Positions 46,871 to 60,404 of a stretch of 64,000 bases of DNA are shown piece by piece. The position numbers were made by a program, and so were the translations under genes. Origin of the DNA: Jacaranda mimosifolia (taxonomy: Eukaryota > Streptophyta > Magnoliopsida > Lamiales > Bignoniaceae); the NCBI GenBank assembly GCA_018894105.1, contig CM032126.1:26510391-26574390 (forward strand), in the 5' to 3' direction. The notes beneath the pieces were generated by a model. That model did no database searches. It was not told where the DNA came from and saw only the letters and a program-made list of their open reading frames with translations. Positions within the stretch are counted from its first letter, which is position 1, and the number at the start of each line of letters is the position of its first letter.

Positions 46871-49534
46871 TGGTACTATCTATATATTTCAAAATACATT
46901 TAGACTTTAAAATACATATACATCACGTATAAATTTCAAAAGCATAACAGAGAGAACAAAAGGTGCCATTTATATAACATAGGCAGAAGCTTTTATATCA
47001 CACAAGGTTGAGCATTCACACAAAGCTTAAACCTATATAAACAATAGGAACATTTGACCTAAACCTGTACGAACAGAAGATCTACTTCTAATATTTACAT
47101 ATTTAGTTCCTACATTATGCCAATGTCCTTGCCATATTTCTCGTCCTTCATTCCTAAAGGGATTGAAAGAGATAAAAGACATAAATTGCAAATACAACTT
47201 AGCAAGGCGATATTTGTATGTGTATACATTCTTCAACCTGAATATTAATTGACTTATTGGATTATACTATGTATGTAATGTCAAGTGCAATAATGAATAA
47301 TTTATTTAACAAGATAGGATGCAACCAAAGATTGTTAATGTCATCATCCTTATCTCACCAGCCTCGATCAACCTAATTTCTCCAGATAAGGTACGACTTT
47401 ATCATCAGTGGACATGCCCGAGGTCATGTCAATCGTACTACCCCTTCTCACCACGACAGCTCCAATCATTCGTTTATGGGGAATAAGCCACGTGGCATGC
47501 ATCCTACTTGACAAGCCCTATGCCACCCAAGTAGTTTTTGCCACACTCAATGGTCTCAATTTCAAGACATCATAAAATTTAAACATGATAACAAAGTCAA
47601 GCATTCTAGGTGAGATAAAAGTAATACACCTCCACAGGAAACATGCCCATATCGATGCCACAATTTCAAACTAAGTCTTCAAGGTGAAATAAAGCACTAC
47701 ACCTTTATGGGATGAGATTAGCATGTTCATGTTGATGCACCTTTCAATTATATATGATGTACCATGTTGCATACAAAGTGACATAACGACTAGCATAATA
47801 TAATGATATGAATGTTTTTCTTCCTTTCTCTCTTTTTCTCACTTACATAATGATCATATCATACTCGTATTGATGGAAATAATTATCTTATGTCCTTTAG
47901 ATTACGGCTCTCACTATGCTTTCCCAAGTGTGATGTTTCAAGGTAAGGTGAACTGTAATACGAGTTGCCTGTTCAAAATAAAGACTATAATTTAATGTAG
48001 AGTTACCTTTGTGAAATTTATATACTAAGGACAAGGTATGATTAATCCTAAAATATCATAAATATCCAAATTTTAACTAAAGAGCATTTTTTCAACTTCA
48101 TTATGTCCTCCCTTAAATATTTTCCCCTCTCATTCTATACTTCATTTCTTGAATCTCCTTTACTATTTTATTTCTACATTTTTTCATACAATTTCTAGTT
48201 TTATAAATATGAAATACACTTAATAATATGATATTTTGGTTCCTATTTACATATGTAACTCTAGTTCTCATTCCAACTAACTAAAATATTCTAATCAAAT
48301 ACTTCTTCATTTTTTTTCTCTATAGTTATTGTCTACTTATCATTTAGTAATTCAAAAATTGTATTAACTTACATCATGTGGTGATTTTAGAATTAACATA
48401 TACAACCATAAAACTTCTAACTCGATATTAATTCCAAAGTCAAAACTTAACTATAGAAATTTGATTTTCTTAATTTAATTCTTATCCATCTAGGCTTGAA
48501 TTAAATTCTTCTATGTTTTGGACCTCTTCACACATTTACAGCCATAAATTTCTAAAAAAATAAGACCTATGCAAGTTCAAACTTCATAAGTCCTTCTAAT
48601 GGCCAAGCTAACTTAAGTTTATATCCAACTTTAATTGGCCTTCACCAAATTAGGCAAAATCATACATAATTTAAGTCATAACTTGAACATATATACTATA
48701 ACAATTACAACTGATTCTAAATAAATAAGTTTAAATGGCTAAAGAATGCTACCTTTTGGGCAAAGATCTACATTCCCTTTTTCTCGTATTCTAGCCTACC
48801 TAGTTATAAGTTTTCTCCTCTGTTCTCATCTCCATTTCTCTCCCCATTCTTTTTTTCTCTTTCTCTACCTAAGATATCCCAATTTGCTGATAATGAAATA
48901 GAGAAACACATTTTAAAGGGTAAGGTTTATTAGGCTTGCTCAAAACATGTGGCTTTACCTCAAGTTACCACGTATTCTATTTAAGTAATTTACTTTTTGG
49001 TATTTATTTTTAACTCCTTAAATTTGAACAATTTTATGTGTCAAAATAAAATAAAAGTGTTGAATCTCAACTAATTATTTCAAGTTCCTAAACAAATTTT
49101 AGTACTCCTCTTTAGCCCCTCAAATAGTTTAAATTCAAGAATCTTATATTTAAAGATGGCAAGTTCACTCAAAATTTCTAAAATCAAGTATCTTTTTGTG
49201 AATAGTGCCACGCCAAAATAAAAATAAAAGTAATAGTGAATCTAGAGTCAAAATTAGGTTTTTAAAAGTTGTATTCCTAGGCTCTTACACTAAGTGCTAG
49301 CCAAAATCTAACAAAATAACTAGTATGGAAATCATAACAAAAATATCAAATATAGAGTTCAAAAACCTTTAACAAGTTCAAAATCATAGAATTAGAAATC
49401 TACTTAAGGTTGAGAAGGAACAAAAATTTATGTCCCTCGTCTTTTGTCCTTTTCAATTCAAATATAGCTTCTTCACATTTACATTTTAGTTTAGCTATTT
49501 TTGTTACGCCCGAACCAAAAATTTATACCTAAGC
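46871..49534 (-). other. Non-coding; probable leader and LTR sequence of the minus-strand gypsy
   Basis: No coding frames of note. By position this should be the leader and 5' LTR of the gypsy pseudogene at 42045-46870, and its composition (a GC-richer block at 47340-47530 within AT-rich sequence) would suit that. I could not find a convincing primer site or LTR ends. TGTTACGCCCGAACC at 49502 looks LTR-tip-like but has no partner. Confidence 0.3.
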
Positions 49535-50930
49535 CATTAAATATCAATGTTGGAAAGAGGCAATGCAAGCTGAAATTGCTATTGTTGAACAAAATAACAC
49601 TTGGGCCCTCACAAATCTTCTTGCTGGTTATGGATCTGTAAAATTAAATACAAAGCAAATGGTTCCATTGGACGTTATAAAGCATGTTTAGCCACAAAAG
49701 GATATACTCAAATTGAGGGTGTTTATTCTTTTGATACATTCTCACCTGTTGCAAAGTTAAGCATTGTTAGATTATTCTTAACTTTGGTTGTAGCTCATTA
49801 ATGGCACATTTAATAACTTGATGTAAACAATGCATTTCTATGTAGGAATCTCAATGAAGAGGTATATATGGTTTTGCCTCCGAGTTTTACTTCTTCTAAT
49901 CCTCAACAAGTATATAAGCGTAAAAAATAAAATGATAAACTTAAACAAGCTAGCCGTCAGTGGTTTTTAAGGTTGACTTCATCGCTACTTTCCTTTTGGC
50001 TACAATTAGTCTTCATCTGATTATCCTCTTTTTATCAAGCATTCAACTACTTCTACTACGCTCTACTTATTTATGTTGATTATGTGATTTTAGCTGATAA
50101 CTATCTAATAAAGATTAATTTTTTTAAGACTTATCGTAATGCTACCTTCAAAGTTAAAGACTTGGGAGATCTAAAGTATTTTCTTGGTTTAGAAGTGACT
50201 CAAACTAAGAAAGGAATTACTCAATACCAACAAAATATACTCTTAATATCTTATCCGACTTTGGTTTTCTAGGATCTAAACTTGCAAAAACCCCTATTGG
50301 ACTCATCTTTAAAACATAGTCAATCTCGTGTAGATCTTCTTTTGGATAGTTCTCAATATCAGCAAACTAATTGGTCGTTTATTATATCTAACTTCTACTC
50401 ATCCATATTTGTCTTTTGTAGTGCAACAACTAAGTCAGTTCATGGCCAAGCCTATATTTATTCATCTACAAGTTGTTTATCATGTTCTTTGATATATATT
50501 AAAGAATGTCATATATCTGGCCTTTGTTTTTCCTACAGACTCATCTCTGACTCTTAAATCATTCAGTTTTTTCTTGATTAGTTGGCGAGCCAAGAAGCAA
50601 ACAACTATTTTCATTCATCCTCAAAGTTGAGTATCGCGCCCTTGCTTCTACGGCATGTGAAATACAATGGCTTCAATTTTCACTTCGAGATCTTCATGTG
50701 CCTCAACTTTGTCCTGCTTTACTTTTCTACAACAACAAGTTTGCTCTACAGAGTGCAGTAAACCAAACCTTTCATGAGCAAGCCAAACATATCAAAATCG
50801 ATTGCCACAATGTGCATTAGAAGGTTCATGCTGGTCTTGTCCATCTCATGCCATGTTCTTCTTCAGATTAGTTAGTTAATGATTTCCCAACCATTTGCTA
50901 TTGCCCCATTTCAGGAAATTATATCTGAAC
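49535..50930 (+). pseudogene. Ty1/copia fragment: reverse transcriptase and RNase H
   Basis: The copia RT begins mid-domain with [20 protein letters not shown] (49550-49610). It continues with [20 protein letters not shown] and DTFSPVAK, then DVNNAFL (about 49820). The catalytic region near 50070 reads YVDYVILAD where YVDDMI is usual. RNase H follows near 50610-50870 with EYRALASTACEIQWL. Stops and frameshifts are frequent. Gag, protease and integrase are absent. The 3' LTR follows directly. Confidence 0.88.
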
Positions 50931-50936
50931 TGGGAA

Positions 50937-51149
50937 TGTTAAACATTTATTTTCCAGCTTGTAGGGAGTCTTTAAAAACTAATTAAAGAATTAGTTAGTT
51001 AATTCTACCACCTGTATCAAGTTGCTCATTTTGTGTAAATAACCAACCTCTTGGTAATGTGTGTATATATATACACAAAGCTGTTGCTTCATAGAATTGA
51101 ATAAAAAAAATGACTATCCAAATGCAAACCTCTGGTTCAATTTTCTACA
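50937..51149 (+). repeat. 3' LTR of the copia fragment
   Basis: A 213 bp LTR runs from TGTTAAACATTT to TTTTCTACA. It has a TATATATATACACAAAG promoter-like stretch, then ATTGAATAAAAAAA as a likely polyadenylation region. It lies directly downstream of the RNase H remnant. The 5' LTR has been lost. 51150-51671 shows no recognised feature. Confidence 0.75.
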
Positions 51150-51671
51150 TAGCGCGATGAATGGTGGAGATGAAAATCATTATTAAGATAAAGAAACAAT
51201 TAAAAAAAAGGTCTTCTCACTTTTTTGAATTGAGCAGTGAAAATATGTTAGAAATAAAGAAATTTGAATAGGAAGAAAAAGCGAGAAGCACTGATCCCTT
51301 GTCTATAGATGAGGAAAAATACTTCTGTATCTCTGTAAACATGCATGAAGAAGTCAGAGAATTAATAATTTGGAAAAAGAAAGATGTCCACAATATACCC
51401 CTTAATACCTACCTTTATATATGACTAAAAGACCAAAAGATTAAGCTTTTTCTAAATTGGTCAACTCGACTCGGTATTCAACCCACTTTTCAATTTGATC
51501 CATTGGCCATATATCAAGTGCACATGTCAACATCCTACTTGCCCTATCAGATATGATGTGATAGATCCATATAAGTCCAAATCTATGAATATTGAAGAGA
51601 TTCATTTGAAATAGGATTTTTGGAAAGAGCTAGCAAAGTTATACCTGATGACATCCCTTCTAAAACCTACT

Positions 51672-51895
51672 TGATGATGGATATTTATTGTGAGTGTGTC
51701 ATGTTTGTTGATTTTAGGGTTCAATCGACCAGAAAGATAGGCTCAATGAGTAGGTGGAGGAGTGAGTCGAACCCTGTAACCAACTAAGTCATGTTAAGCT
51801 CCCCAAGTGCATCTTCGGTTAAGACTCTCTGAGTCCTAAGTCAGTAATGATTCGAATAGAAGGAAAATAAGCAGAGTGAGGGTTTAAAAGTCCAT
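51672..51895 (-). repeat. Inverted R-U5 segment of the Tat-like LTR
   Basis: The reverse complement of this stretch aligns with about 61415-61638, the part of the 3' LTR from roughly 35 bp downstream of its TATA box to its end. Shared blocks include CCCTCACTCTGC, GAATCATTACTGACTTA and AATATCCATCATCA. U3 is absent. The LTR tip TGATGATGG starts at 51672. Confidence 0.8.
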
Positions 51896-51921
51896 GCGAT
51901 ATTGAATTTGTAGCTACAAAA

Positions 51922-53480
51922 ATGGTGAACACTAGGCGCACTATATTCAAAAGGCAGAGTGACCGCAGACCACCACCACCACTCCCATTGCCACCGCAGC
52001 TCCAGCAAGCCTAATATATGGCATGATCAAGCTCCCAACCACAATAAGTGACAACGTTAACAATTCCGCAACTTATGTAGATAATAAGCGATCAAATATC
52101 AACCTAACTTTTATCTTGACTATCAGTTGTACTGCAATGGCATAATTACCAGCCTATACCTATGGTAAGTGCCACTCCCTATCTATCCCGACACGAGGAG
52201 AAACCCCTATGAGAGGATAAAGTACTATGTGAGGAAATAACACGAAAAAGGTACGCCCATGGACTAGTAGGTGGGACTAGCCTAGGCTGATTCCCTCTTG
52301 GAAGACCTTGCCATCATCCCTAGACGGAAGTGGTAGACTCAATTGAACACCTCACTCAACCTATCGAGCCCATCAACAGAAGCCCCAACCCAGTCAAAAT
52401 TAATCCCAAGCATATCGAGAGGAATGGTAAGAAGTTTTCCATTAGGTCCAACAATTAAACAGGCACTCGGAGGAAATTTTGAAACGAGACACTAAAAGAA
52501 ATTTACAGCTTGACAGCACTCCCTGACTCTATTGAGAGAGAAAATTGCAATTCATTTAGTAAATAGTTGAACAGTTCGTAGCGATTAATGTGAAGATCCA
52601 CACAACCTACCTAAATATGATGGATTTACCAACCCAAATGAACATCTTTTGTAGTTTGAGCACATGATGCAACTCCATGGCCATAATGAACACATCCATG
52701 CCCAAAATATAGTCCCCACATTCCAAGGGATAGCTCTTGAATGGTTCATCAAATTGGAACCAGCCTCGATATATTCCTATTGAAAATCATAATCCTAAAA
52801 CTAACTTCCTAATTGACGTCCTTTTTCTTGCACTTAAGTATAAGGAGTGTGCTACGCATTGGTTAGAGAGAGGATAAGAATGATAGTGCAGTTGCTTAAC
52901 CTAACCGAGTGGTACATGACCCAAGAGGACATGAACAGAAGAAAATACGAAACTCATGAACAAGAAAATAAATGTGACAAAGGGAAAGATAAGGAAGGAA
53001 ATTAACAGAGATAAGGTAATCGATCCCCCATCAGAAGGTTCCACCACTAGACTCCCATGAACACATTAATAAAAGAGGTCCTGTTTGCAATACATAATGA
53101 TGACCTCCTGAAAAAAAATGAGAAGCCTGAACATGATAGCCACCATGAGGAATTCAAAAAGCTATTTCCATTTTCACAAATAAAAAGGTCATGATACTAA
53201 AGATTGTTTCCAGTTGCATGATGAGATAGAACGCCTCATTCGAAAAGGGCATTTGAAGAAGTACATTGACCAGAGGGGTCTAAAGGTTGAGGAGCCCAAG
53301 GAAAGATTATAACGGAAAAAAGAAGATAGAGGTTGAGAAACCAGCACTCAGATAAGTGATCGATATAATAGCTAGGGGTCTAGCTGGAGGAAGGGACTTC
53401 GACAATAGGAGGTCGACAAACATCATCTTTTGTCGACATTGTGCAAGATGGACATGGGTCAGCTAAAATTTGAGCAAGTT
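51922..53480 (+). pseudogene. gag pseudogene of the Tat-like element
   Basis: ATG 51922 opens with VNTRR, a start seen in Tat-type gags. After a Pro-rich stretch the frame stops at 52012. Core gag blocks are visible at 52600-52780 (KYDGFTNPNEHL, MMQLHGHNEHIHAQN, FQGIALEWFIKLEP) and at 53170-53330, where HDTKDCFQLHDEIERLIRKG is typical of the C-terminal part, in shifted frames. Stops and frameshifts are frequent. No continuous protein can be made. Confidence 0.82.
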
Positions 53481-53489
53481 AGCAACCCG

Positions 53490-56420
53490 CTCGTTAGGTT
53501 TGGTGGTTCTGAGATTATGCTAGTCCAATCCATAACACTATAAACATCATTCAACACTGCACAAAAATGAAAAACTCTGATGATTAATTATCTAGTAGTT
53601 GACATACCATTCGCACATAATGCAATCATTGAGATAATTATCCTCGATAATTTCAAGGCTGTTGTATCAACCTACCATATGAAGGTCAAATTCTCTACAA
53701 ATATAGGAGTTGGGGAGCTGCTATGCAATATGAAGGAAGCTTGGTGTTGCTACACTATTTTAGTTGAAGCAAACAACCAAAAAGTCTGACCGAAGCCAAG
53801 ACCCTTGGGGGACGTCCCAATAATGAAATCCACGGAGGAACAGACAACCAAAATAAGGAAGCGAGAATAGACTAGAGTCGAACAGTTGGGAGAATTCGAG
53901 ATTATTAAATTGGAGTCTGGGAACACCAATAAGACCACCGGGATCGGTACGTGTTTGGGTACCAACATGGAGTACATGTTGGTTAATTTCTTGAGGAAAA
54001 ATATTGATGTTTTTGCTTGAAAGGCATCGAACCTCCAAGGTAATGACCCTTAGGTCATCATCCACCACCTCGACGTAGACCCTTCCTACAAGTTGATCAA
54101 ATAGAAGACAAGGACCTTCAATGCAAAAAGATGCTAAATCGTTTAAGAGGAGGTCAACAATCTCATATAGGCAAGATAAATTGTAGAAATTCAGTACCCC
54201 AGTTAGTTGTGTAATGTAGTCCATATCCCTGAGAATAAGGGCAAATGGAAAACATAATGATTTCACTAATTTGAATAAAGCATGCCCTAAAGACCCTCCA
54301 CTAGCCAAGCCATCCGTCGGTGAAGCTTTGTATTTATATTTAGCTATTTTGGTAGTAATGATCAGTTCAGTCCTTATGGCAACCAATCATAACAGATATT
54401 GACCGGTATACCATATTAACAAAGCTATGCAAGGCCCCAAACACAATACCTAGAGATTAAGAAATTTGCACTTGTTTTAATTAAACAGTAAAGAAACTAA
54501 GACCTTATTTTCAATCCCACGCCATAGTTGTTTTATCAAACCAATCCCTCAATTAGGTTTCGATGAAACCAGACGCATTTAGAAGGTTGACCAAATGGGC
54601 TATCAGGTTAGGTGAATTCGACGTCAAGTTCCAACCTTAAACGGCGATCAAAGCCCAAGTGCTTGCAAACTTTGTGGTTGAATGCATCAATCTCCCTGCA
54701 GTAGTTGAGCAATAACCATTCATCTGGTTTTTGCATGTCGATAGATCATCCACATCATTAGGGGGAAAGGTAGGGGTCTCTTTACGCTCTTCCTAAGTGG
54801 AGGAGTATGACTTTACTATCAAGCTCAACTTCCCAGTGACTAACAATAAAGCCGAGTACGAGGTACTTATTGCAGGCATGAAGATTGCGAAAAATAGAGG
54901 AATCGAATACCTGGCAACCATTACAGATTCCCAGCTAGTAGCTGGGCAGTTTGATGGCAACTTCGAAGCGAAAGAAGCATTATAAATAAATACCTCGTAG
55001 AGGTCAAGAGACTACAACAGTAATTTAAAATGTTCATACTGAGTTAGGTCCCCAAGTCGGAGAATGATAGAGCAGATGTGTTATCTAAATTCACCAGTTC
55101 GACTAGAGGTACCAGAGAAAGAACAATAACATTTTTGGTTGCAGACAAACCCATAATAAAGGGACTCCGCTTGAACTAAATCTGGGAAATTGAAGACTCA
55201 TCACCAAGCTGGAAGGACGAGATCAAAACGTACTTGAGGAAGGGTAAACTACCAGATACAAATTAGAAGCTCTAAGGTTAAGGGTCGAGCAGCCAACTTT
55301 TCCCTCAATGAGTTTGGACAATTATATAGAAGTTTCCCTTTGTAGTCTCCCCATTGAGATGCCAGAAACTAGATGAAGCCGAGGAGGTGCTAAGAGAAAT
55401 CTACTTAGGTATTTGTGGTAACCATTCCGAAAGCCAAGCATTAGCCCACAAAGTCATCAAACATGGATACTTTTGGCTAACATTAATGAAAGATGCAATC
55501 AACTTCGCCAAAAATGCCCATCTTGCCAGGTGTATGCCAACATCAGCTATTAGCTAACCTCAACCTTAGTCCCAGCTAATGTCACTTGGCTTTCGACCAG
55601 TGGAGAATGGATATTGTCGGGTAGTTCCCAAAGGTTACAGGATAAAGAAAGTATATGATACTTGCAGTCGAATATTTTACCAAATGGGTTGAAATAGAAG
55701 CCGTCCCAAAAATAACAAATGCTACTATAAGGAGTTTCTTGTGGAAAAAATTCATCTACCTTTTTTGTTTACCAAAAGTGCTAATATTTGACAATGAAAC
55801 ACAATTCCAAAGCAAAAAGACCAGAGATTGGTGCGAAAGCTTGGGCATAAGACAAAATTTCACGTCAGTAAGTAATCCACAAGCAAATGGGCAAACAGAG
55901 GTCACCAGTAGAATTATTTTGGATCATATCAAAACCCAACTAGAGGGATGTAAGGGGAATTAGGTAGATGACCTCCCAGGGGTGCTATGGGCATATAGAA
56001 CAACCCCAAGAACAGCCACAGGTCACAACTCTTATAGTCTAGTCTATGGTTTAGACACCATGATCCCCATACGGCTTAGGTAATCCACTACAACCCGATA
56101 AGAAAGGAGTCAGAAAGACTACCTGACCTGGAGATAGTCGATGAGCTACGACAACAAGAATATACAAAGACGCAAAGGTACAAGTCGATTATGGCCAAGA
56201 ATTACAACAAGTTCGTCCGACTAAGAAGCTTTTAGGTTAGTGACGTTATACTCAAACAAGTAGAGGTCTTGAAGAGCGTTGGCAAACTAGACCCAAAATG
56301 AGAAGGCCCTTACAGCATTGTAGAAGTTGCCAAGAACAACTCTTATTGTCTAGCCGAATTGCAAGGCAACAAATTGCTTTGACCATGGAATGCTACAGAC
56401 TTAAAGAAATTCTATGTATA
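53490..56420 (+). pseudogene. pol pseudogene of the Tat-like element, RT core deleted
   Basis: The retropepsin-type region is at 53480-53790 (LVVDIPFAHNAII, VVSTYHMKVKF). The linker and RT start follow at 53990-54290 up to NKACPKD, after which the sequence jumps to the RT/RNase H junction (LAKPSVGEALYLYLA, about 54297-54345); the YVDD-bearing core is missing. RNase H follows (54800-55110), the integrase zinc finger (55340-55550) and the integrase core (55655-55963), in which the first catalytic Asp is Glu (VEYFTKW) while the second Asp (IFDNETQF) and Glu (GQTEV) remain. Many stops. The long open frame on the opposite strand (53760-54386) is a shadow. Confidence 0.87.
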
Positions 56421-56517
56421 AATGAGATTTCGTCTTCTCAAAATACTTATTATCTTTTGAGATCATGTCTTCTCCACATATTTATCAGGTTTTGAGACCA
56501 AATGTTCTCAACAAAAC

Positions 56518-56572
56518 AACAACGACAACAACAACAACAACAACAACAATAATAATAATGATAATAATAATA
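56518..56572 (+). repeat. (CAA)n(TAA)n microsatellite
   Basis: About ten CAA/ACA units grade into TAA units, just before the TIR element at 56593. Confidence 0.93.
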
Positions 56573-56592
56573 GATAATAGATAATTATTATT

Positions 56593-57193
56593 AAGGTGAA
56601 TTACATCCATATCCCCTAAGGTTTGGCATAATAACAAAAGAAATTTTGTTGTTTCGAAAATCACATTTATCCCCCTGAACTTTCACACTAAAATTCAAAT
56701 AATCAAAATGCGCCTGCATTAAATTTTAAAAAAAAAAAAGAAAAATGAAAAATTAATATAAATATCAAAAGATAGAAATACCCTTGAACCTACTTATAAT
56801 ATTTTTTAATTTATGAGGGTTTATTTGATATATTTTTATCACCTTCAATTTTTTTAAAATTTAAATTTATAACCTTAGATAATATATTTCTATTAATTTT
56901 GAGTTACATATTTAATAATGATGAAATAGTAAACATGTATAATAGTTTATTAAATTTTAGCAATAACTAAATAAAATAAGTAAAAATAGAAAATAAAATT
57001 TTAAATATATTATCTTATACAATAGAATTTTAATAATTTTAAGAGTGAACTATTTTAATAATTTAATTAAATTCATTTATCATTTAAAAATAAAATAATT
57101 AATTAAAAATAAAAATTTAAATCATTATCTGACTATAATATAAAGTTGCATATATAAACATATATGTGTAGATGTACAATAAAAATATAAATG

Positions 57194-57235
<42 letters not shown>

Positions 57236-58069
57236 ATACACCACCCACCACCACTCAACCCTCACCCCTATCCCAAGATGCTGCTCGGCCATGGCCAAAT
57301 CGCTGGTCGCTCGCTGCCAAGTCCAGGGGCTTATCGTGGCATGGCTATGGCCAGCAGCTGGCTCCTGACCTGGCTTGGGTCTTTTTTATTATTATTTAAT
57401 AAATTTTGAAGAATAAATTCTTTAAAATAAAGGATAAATTTTAATAAATTCTTTAATTATCCTTCTTTTTAAATTTTTTATTTATTTATTTTTGTAATCA
57501 ATAAATATTTTTAATTAATTATTTTAAATATTTATTACTTAGTATTATTAAGTATGTAATTTAAAATGCTAATTAATTATATTTTGGTCCCAAATATTTT
57601 AATGTTTTCTTCCCACAATTTTGCCTTTTGCATCTCTCTTTTCTGTATTTCAATGCTCCCAATTTAGCCGATGATGTGCTCCATGATGAAGCCATATTAT
57701 TTTGGCAAGAAAATCAAAGAAACATATGGGTGTATATATAGGCAATAGAATAAACGACTATATTTAAGACCTTAAAAAATGATAATTACAAATATACCCT
57801 TAACCAATTAAAAAATCTTACAATACCACCCTTGAAGGTGTTTTTGTCATGCATAAAATGTCAAACTTAGTCAGAATTGAGTTCAATTACCATAAGAGTA
57901 TTTTTGGCATTTCACCTATATTTTTTAATAGTGGCAGTGCAAAACCTTAACGACGACTAGCGGTTGGGGTGAAATGTTGGACGGCGGGGGTTAAATATAA
58001 TTTTCAAAGCAACAAGGATTTTTTGGTAATTATGCCAAATCTTAAGGGATATAGATGTAATTCATCCTT
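56593..58069 (+). mobile_element. Terminal-inverted-repeat element, 1.48 kb
   Basis: About 60 bp at each end are inverted repeats: AAGGTGAATTACATCCATAT... at the left and the inverse of AAGGATGAATTACATCTATA... at the right, matching through GGCATAAT and up to the TTGTTG motif. Flanks TATTATTA and TATTATAA are nearly identical over 8 bp but lie in AT-rich sequence, so the superfamily (hAT or Mutator) is unsettled. The interior has (AC)n(AT)n at 57196-57236 and a GC-rich block at 57280-57380. No transposase is recognised. Confidence 0.75.
57196..57236 (+). repeat. (AC)n(AT)n microsatellite
   Basis: About 14 AC units followed by AT units, inside the TIR element. Confidence 0.95.
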
Positions 58070-58379
58070 ATTATAATGAGATCCCAACTTCTCAAGCATT
58101 ATAGTCGTCCAGCAATGACTAACTAATACTAAAACTTATGAAGTATAGTCACCTCACATTACTGTCGACAAAACACTTGGAAAAAAGCTAATAGCAAAGC
58201 AATAACTAACGTAAGTAATGAAAACACCAGCAGGTACACCGTTTACATACCAAAGTGATCCAGAAACAGCAGAAATAGAAATGAAATTGAAAATGTTCAA
58301 CATCTATCAAAGAAGTACATATTCAAAATAAGCTATTCAAACAACATTATTATAATAATAGAAAAAAACATATTAACAA

Positions 58380-60404
58380 TCAGCTCGACCTAGCCCCTTC
58401 CTGCTGAGCGGCAGCAGCAACCATGCCTTTGGCCGCAACCTCATCTATAGGTTTATCAAGATCATCCTCCCTAGTCGTGTCTAAAGTGACAATTGGAGTA
58501 TCAACCTCTTAATCCTACCTTGCTGCAAGAGCAACGATTGAGTGGGATGGTTTATGTTCATCCTCAAGAAATTGTCGTTTAATGGAGGAAAAGTATGCCG
58601 TGTAGTCGACCTTCTTCTCCTTGATATAGTACGCAAACAACATGACGAAGTTGAACTCCTTCGCCACCAAAAAAATGCTAGGTTGTGGGGTGGACCTTGC
58701 CGCAATAGCAGTCACATCTTTCGGAGCATCCTCTGTGTAGTCTTCCAAGTACTTGTTCTTGTATACATCCAGCTAAATTTTGTCCTCCTCTCGGAATTGA
58801 TAGGTAAGGGACCTAAGTTGTTTCACCACCTTCTCAAAGCCATCCTTGGCATCATCTATGCCAAAAATGATGCTAGCATCAAAGAAGCAGAGGTCAACAT
58901 AAATTAGTGCACCGCCTTTTTCAAAATATCAGGCACCATATTAAAAATTTAGCTCGGGCATATTTGTGATAACTGTTATAACCCTTTGCTCACCCGGCAG
59001 TCCAATATCATTAACCTCAACCCTTACTTCCTTTAGCAGCTCCTCGAGGCAGCTTTTCTTAGTGACACCCACCACTAATTGCGTATCTTTCTCCTCGACC
59101 TGTTTTATAAACTCCTCGATCTTAGATTCAATCGAGTCGACCTTCATCTTTGAAAGCTATGACTGCTCTTTCTTCAACTCTTTATACTTATGATGCCAAT
59201 TCGTGCAATTAGCTAACGAAAGTGGAATTGGCAGTGCAAATTAACCCCCATTATTCGACCTATAAGAAAATCATAATAAGATTAACAACATATAAATCCA
59301 AAAATTGTAAAAAGTCTAACGGAAAGGCTATCACCATTTAGCATGGTATGCAAATACGTTCAAGGCTTTAGTAGGTTAGATATCCAACATCCTCTTTTGA
59401 TCCTTCAAAAATACCCTAGAGTTCAAAACACTCGAAGGTTCACCCTAGTTGCTCCCACGTCAATAACAAAGGCGGTATTGGTGACCCTAATCCTTGAACT
59501 AAAGTGTAGTTCAAGAAAGTCATGCAGATCAAACAACTCCTTATTCGAAAATAGTTGTAACTCATCAGACACCAGATGTCCTTGAAAGTAATGGCTATCC
59601 CTTTCTCCGCGGCAACCAGTAAGGTTGAACTCCCGACCTCAGTAGCTTTTCTTTTTGGCTTCACCGCAGGACTCACGAAGTTGAGTGTACTTTGTCGAAT
59701 GGGTGGGAGAGTCAGTAGTGGGGTATACTGGGACTGGCAACCAGAAATGTGGCTTCTTGATGAGCATTAGCAGCCTCTCGTCTCTCCTATAGTCTTCACT
59801 ACCTCATCATAACAAGTTGGCAAGCTTGGTTCATTATTGACTGATTTGCCAAAAAAAAGAAAAAAAAAGATCAATCACAAACGTGAGCAAACATAACACC
59901 AATAATGCAACATAATTGATTCTACCTAAATGCACATGCGGCGGCACCCTCAGTTGAGCGGTTGACAAATCCACTAACACCAAGTTCCTCTCCTTGATAA
60001 ACCTAGCCACCTCCATCTCACCAAATTAAACTAGGTCTTTGATGAAAGTGTTGTGCTAACTTTATTTTTTATTGCTTGGTATTTCTACCCGACCCCTCAA
60101 CCAACCATGTGAAATATTGAAGCTGCCCATTCCCCCACTCAAAGATCGGACATAGAAGAACCTTTTCTTCCACCTTTGACCATGGGAAGAAGAAGAGTGA
60201 CAGTACTCTTTCGATGAGGTCGAGCAGTAAGATACTAAAATCTCAATTCCTCAAAACTACCTGAATTTCTAGACATTAGCAAATGAAAAAGATTACTAAA
60301 GTTGGAACTATCACTAGAGTAATCTTCAGAGATTCACTATTACTACTATTTGAAGCCCCAACTGTTCGGGTCACCTCGGAGTCAATCATCTCATCTTTTT
60401 CCAT
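58380..60404 (-). pseudogene. Antisense accessory ORF of the Tat-like element, decayed
   Basis: Between pol and the 3' LTR the minus strand has gene-like organisation. A TATA box (CTATAAATAG, 60596-60605) is followed 190 bp later by ATG 60404 (MEKDEM). Further pieces are at 60016-59940 (RNLVLVDLSTAQLRVPPHV, then a donor-like GTAGAATC), 59670-59560 (a basic KPKRKA stretch), 59147-58941 (Glu/Lys-rich, coiled-coil-like) and 58748-58500 (KKVDYTAYF). Position, antisense orientation and the coiled-coil C-terminal half resemble the extra antisense ORF described for Tat-group elements such as Grande. Function is unknown. Stops interrupt it. Confidence 0.55.

Noticed and set aside
49502..49535. TGTTACGCCCGAACC as an LTR start
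   Set aside because: It looks LTR-like but has no second copy, and copia coding sequence follows within 40 bp.
53760..54386. 208-codon open frame on the minus strand, the longest in this part of the window
   Set aside because: The plus strand of the same bases matches the Tat-type pol linker and RT start, whereas the minus-strand translation resembles nothing. It is a shadow of pol.
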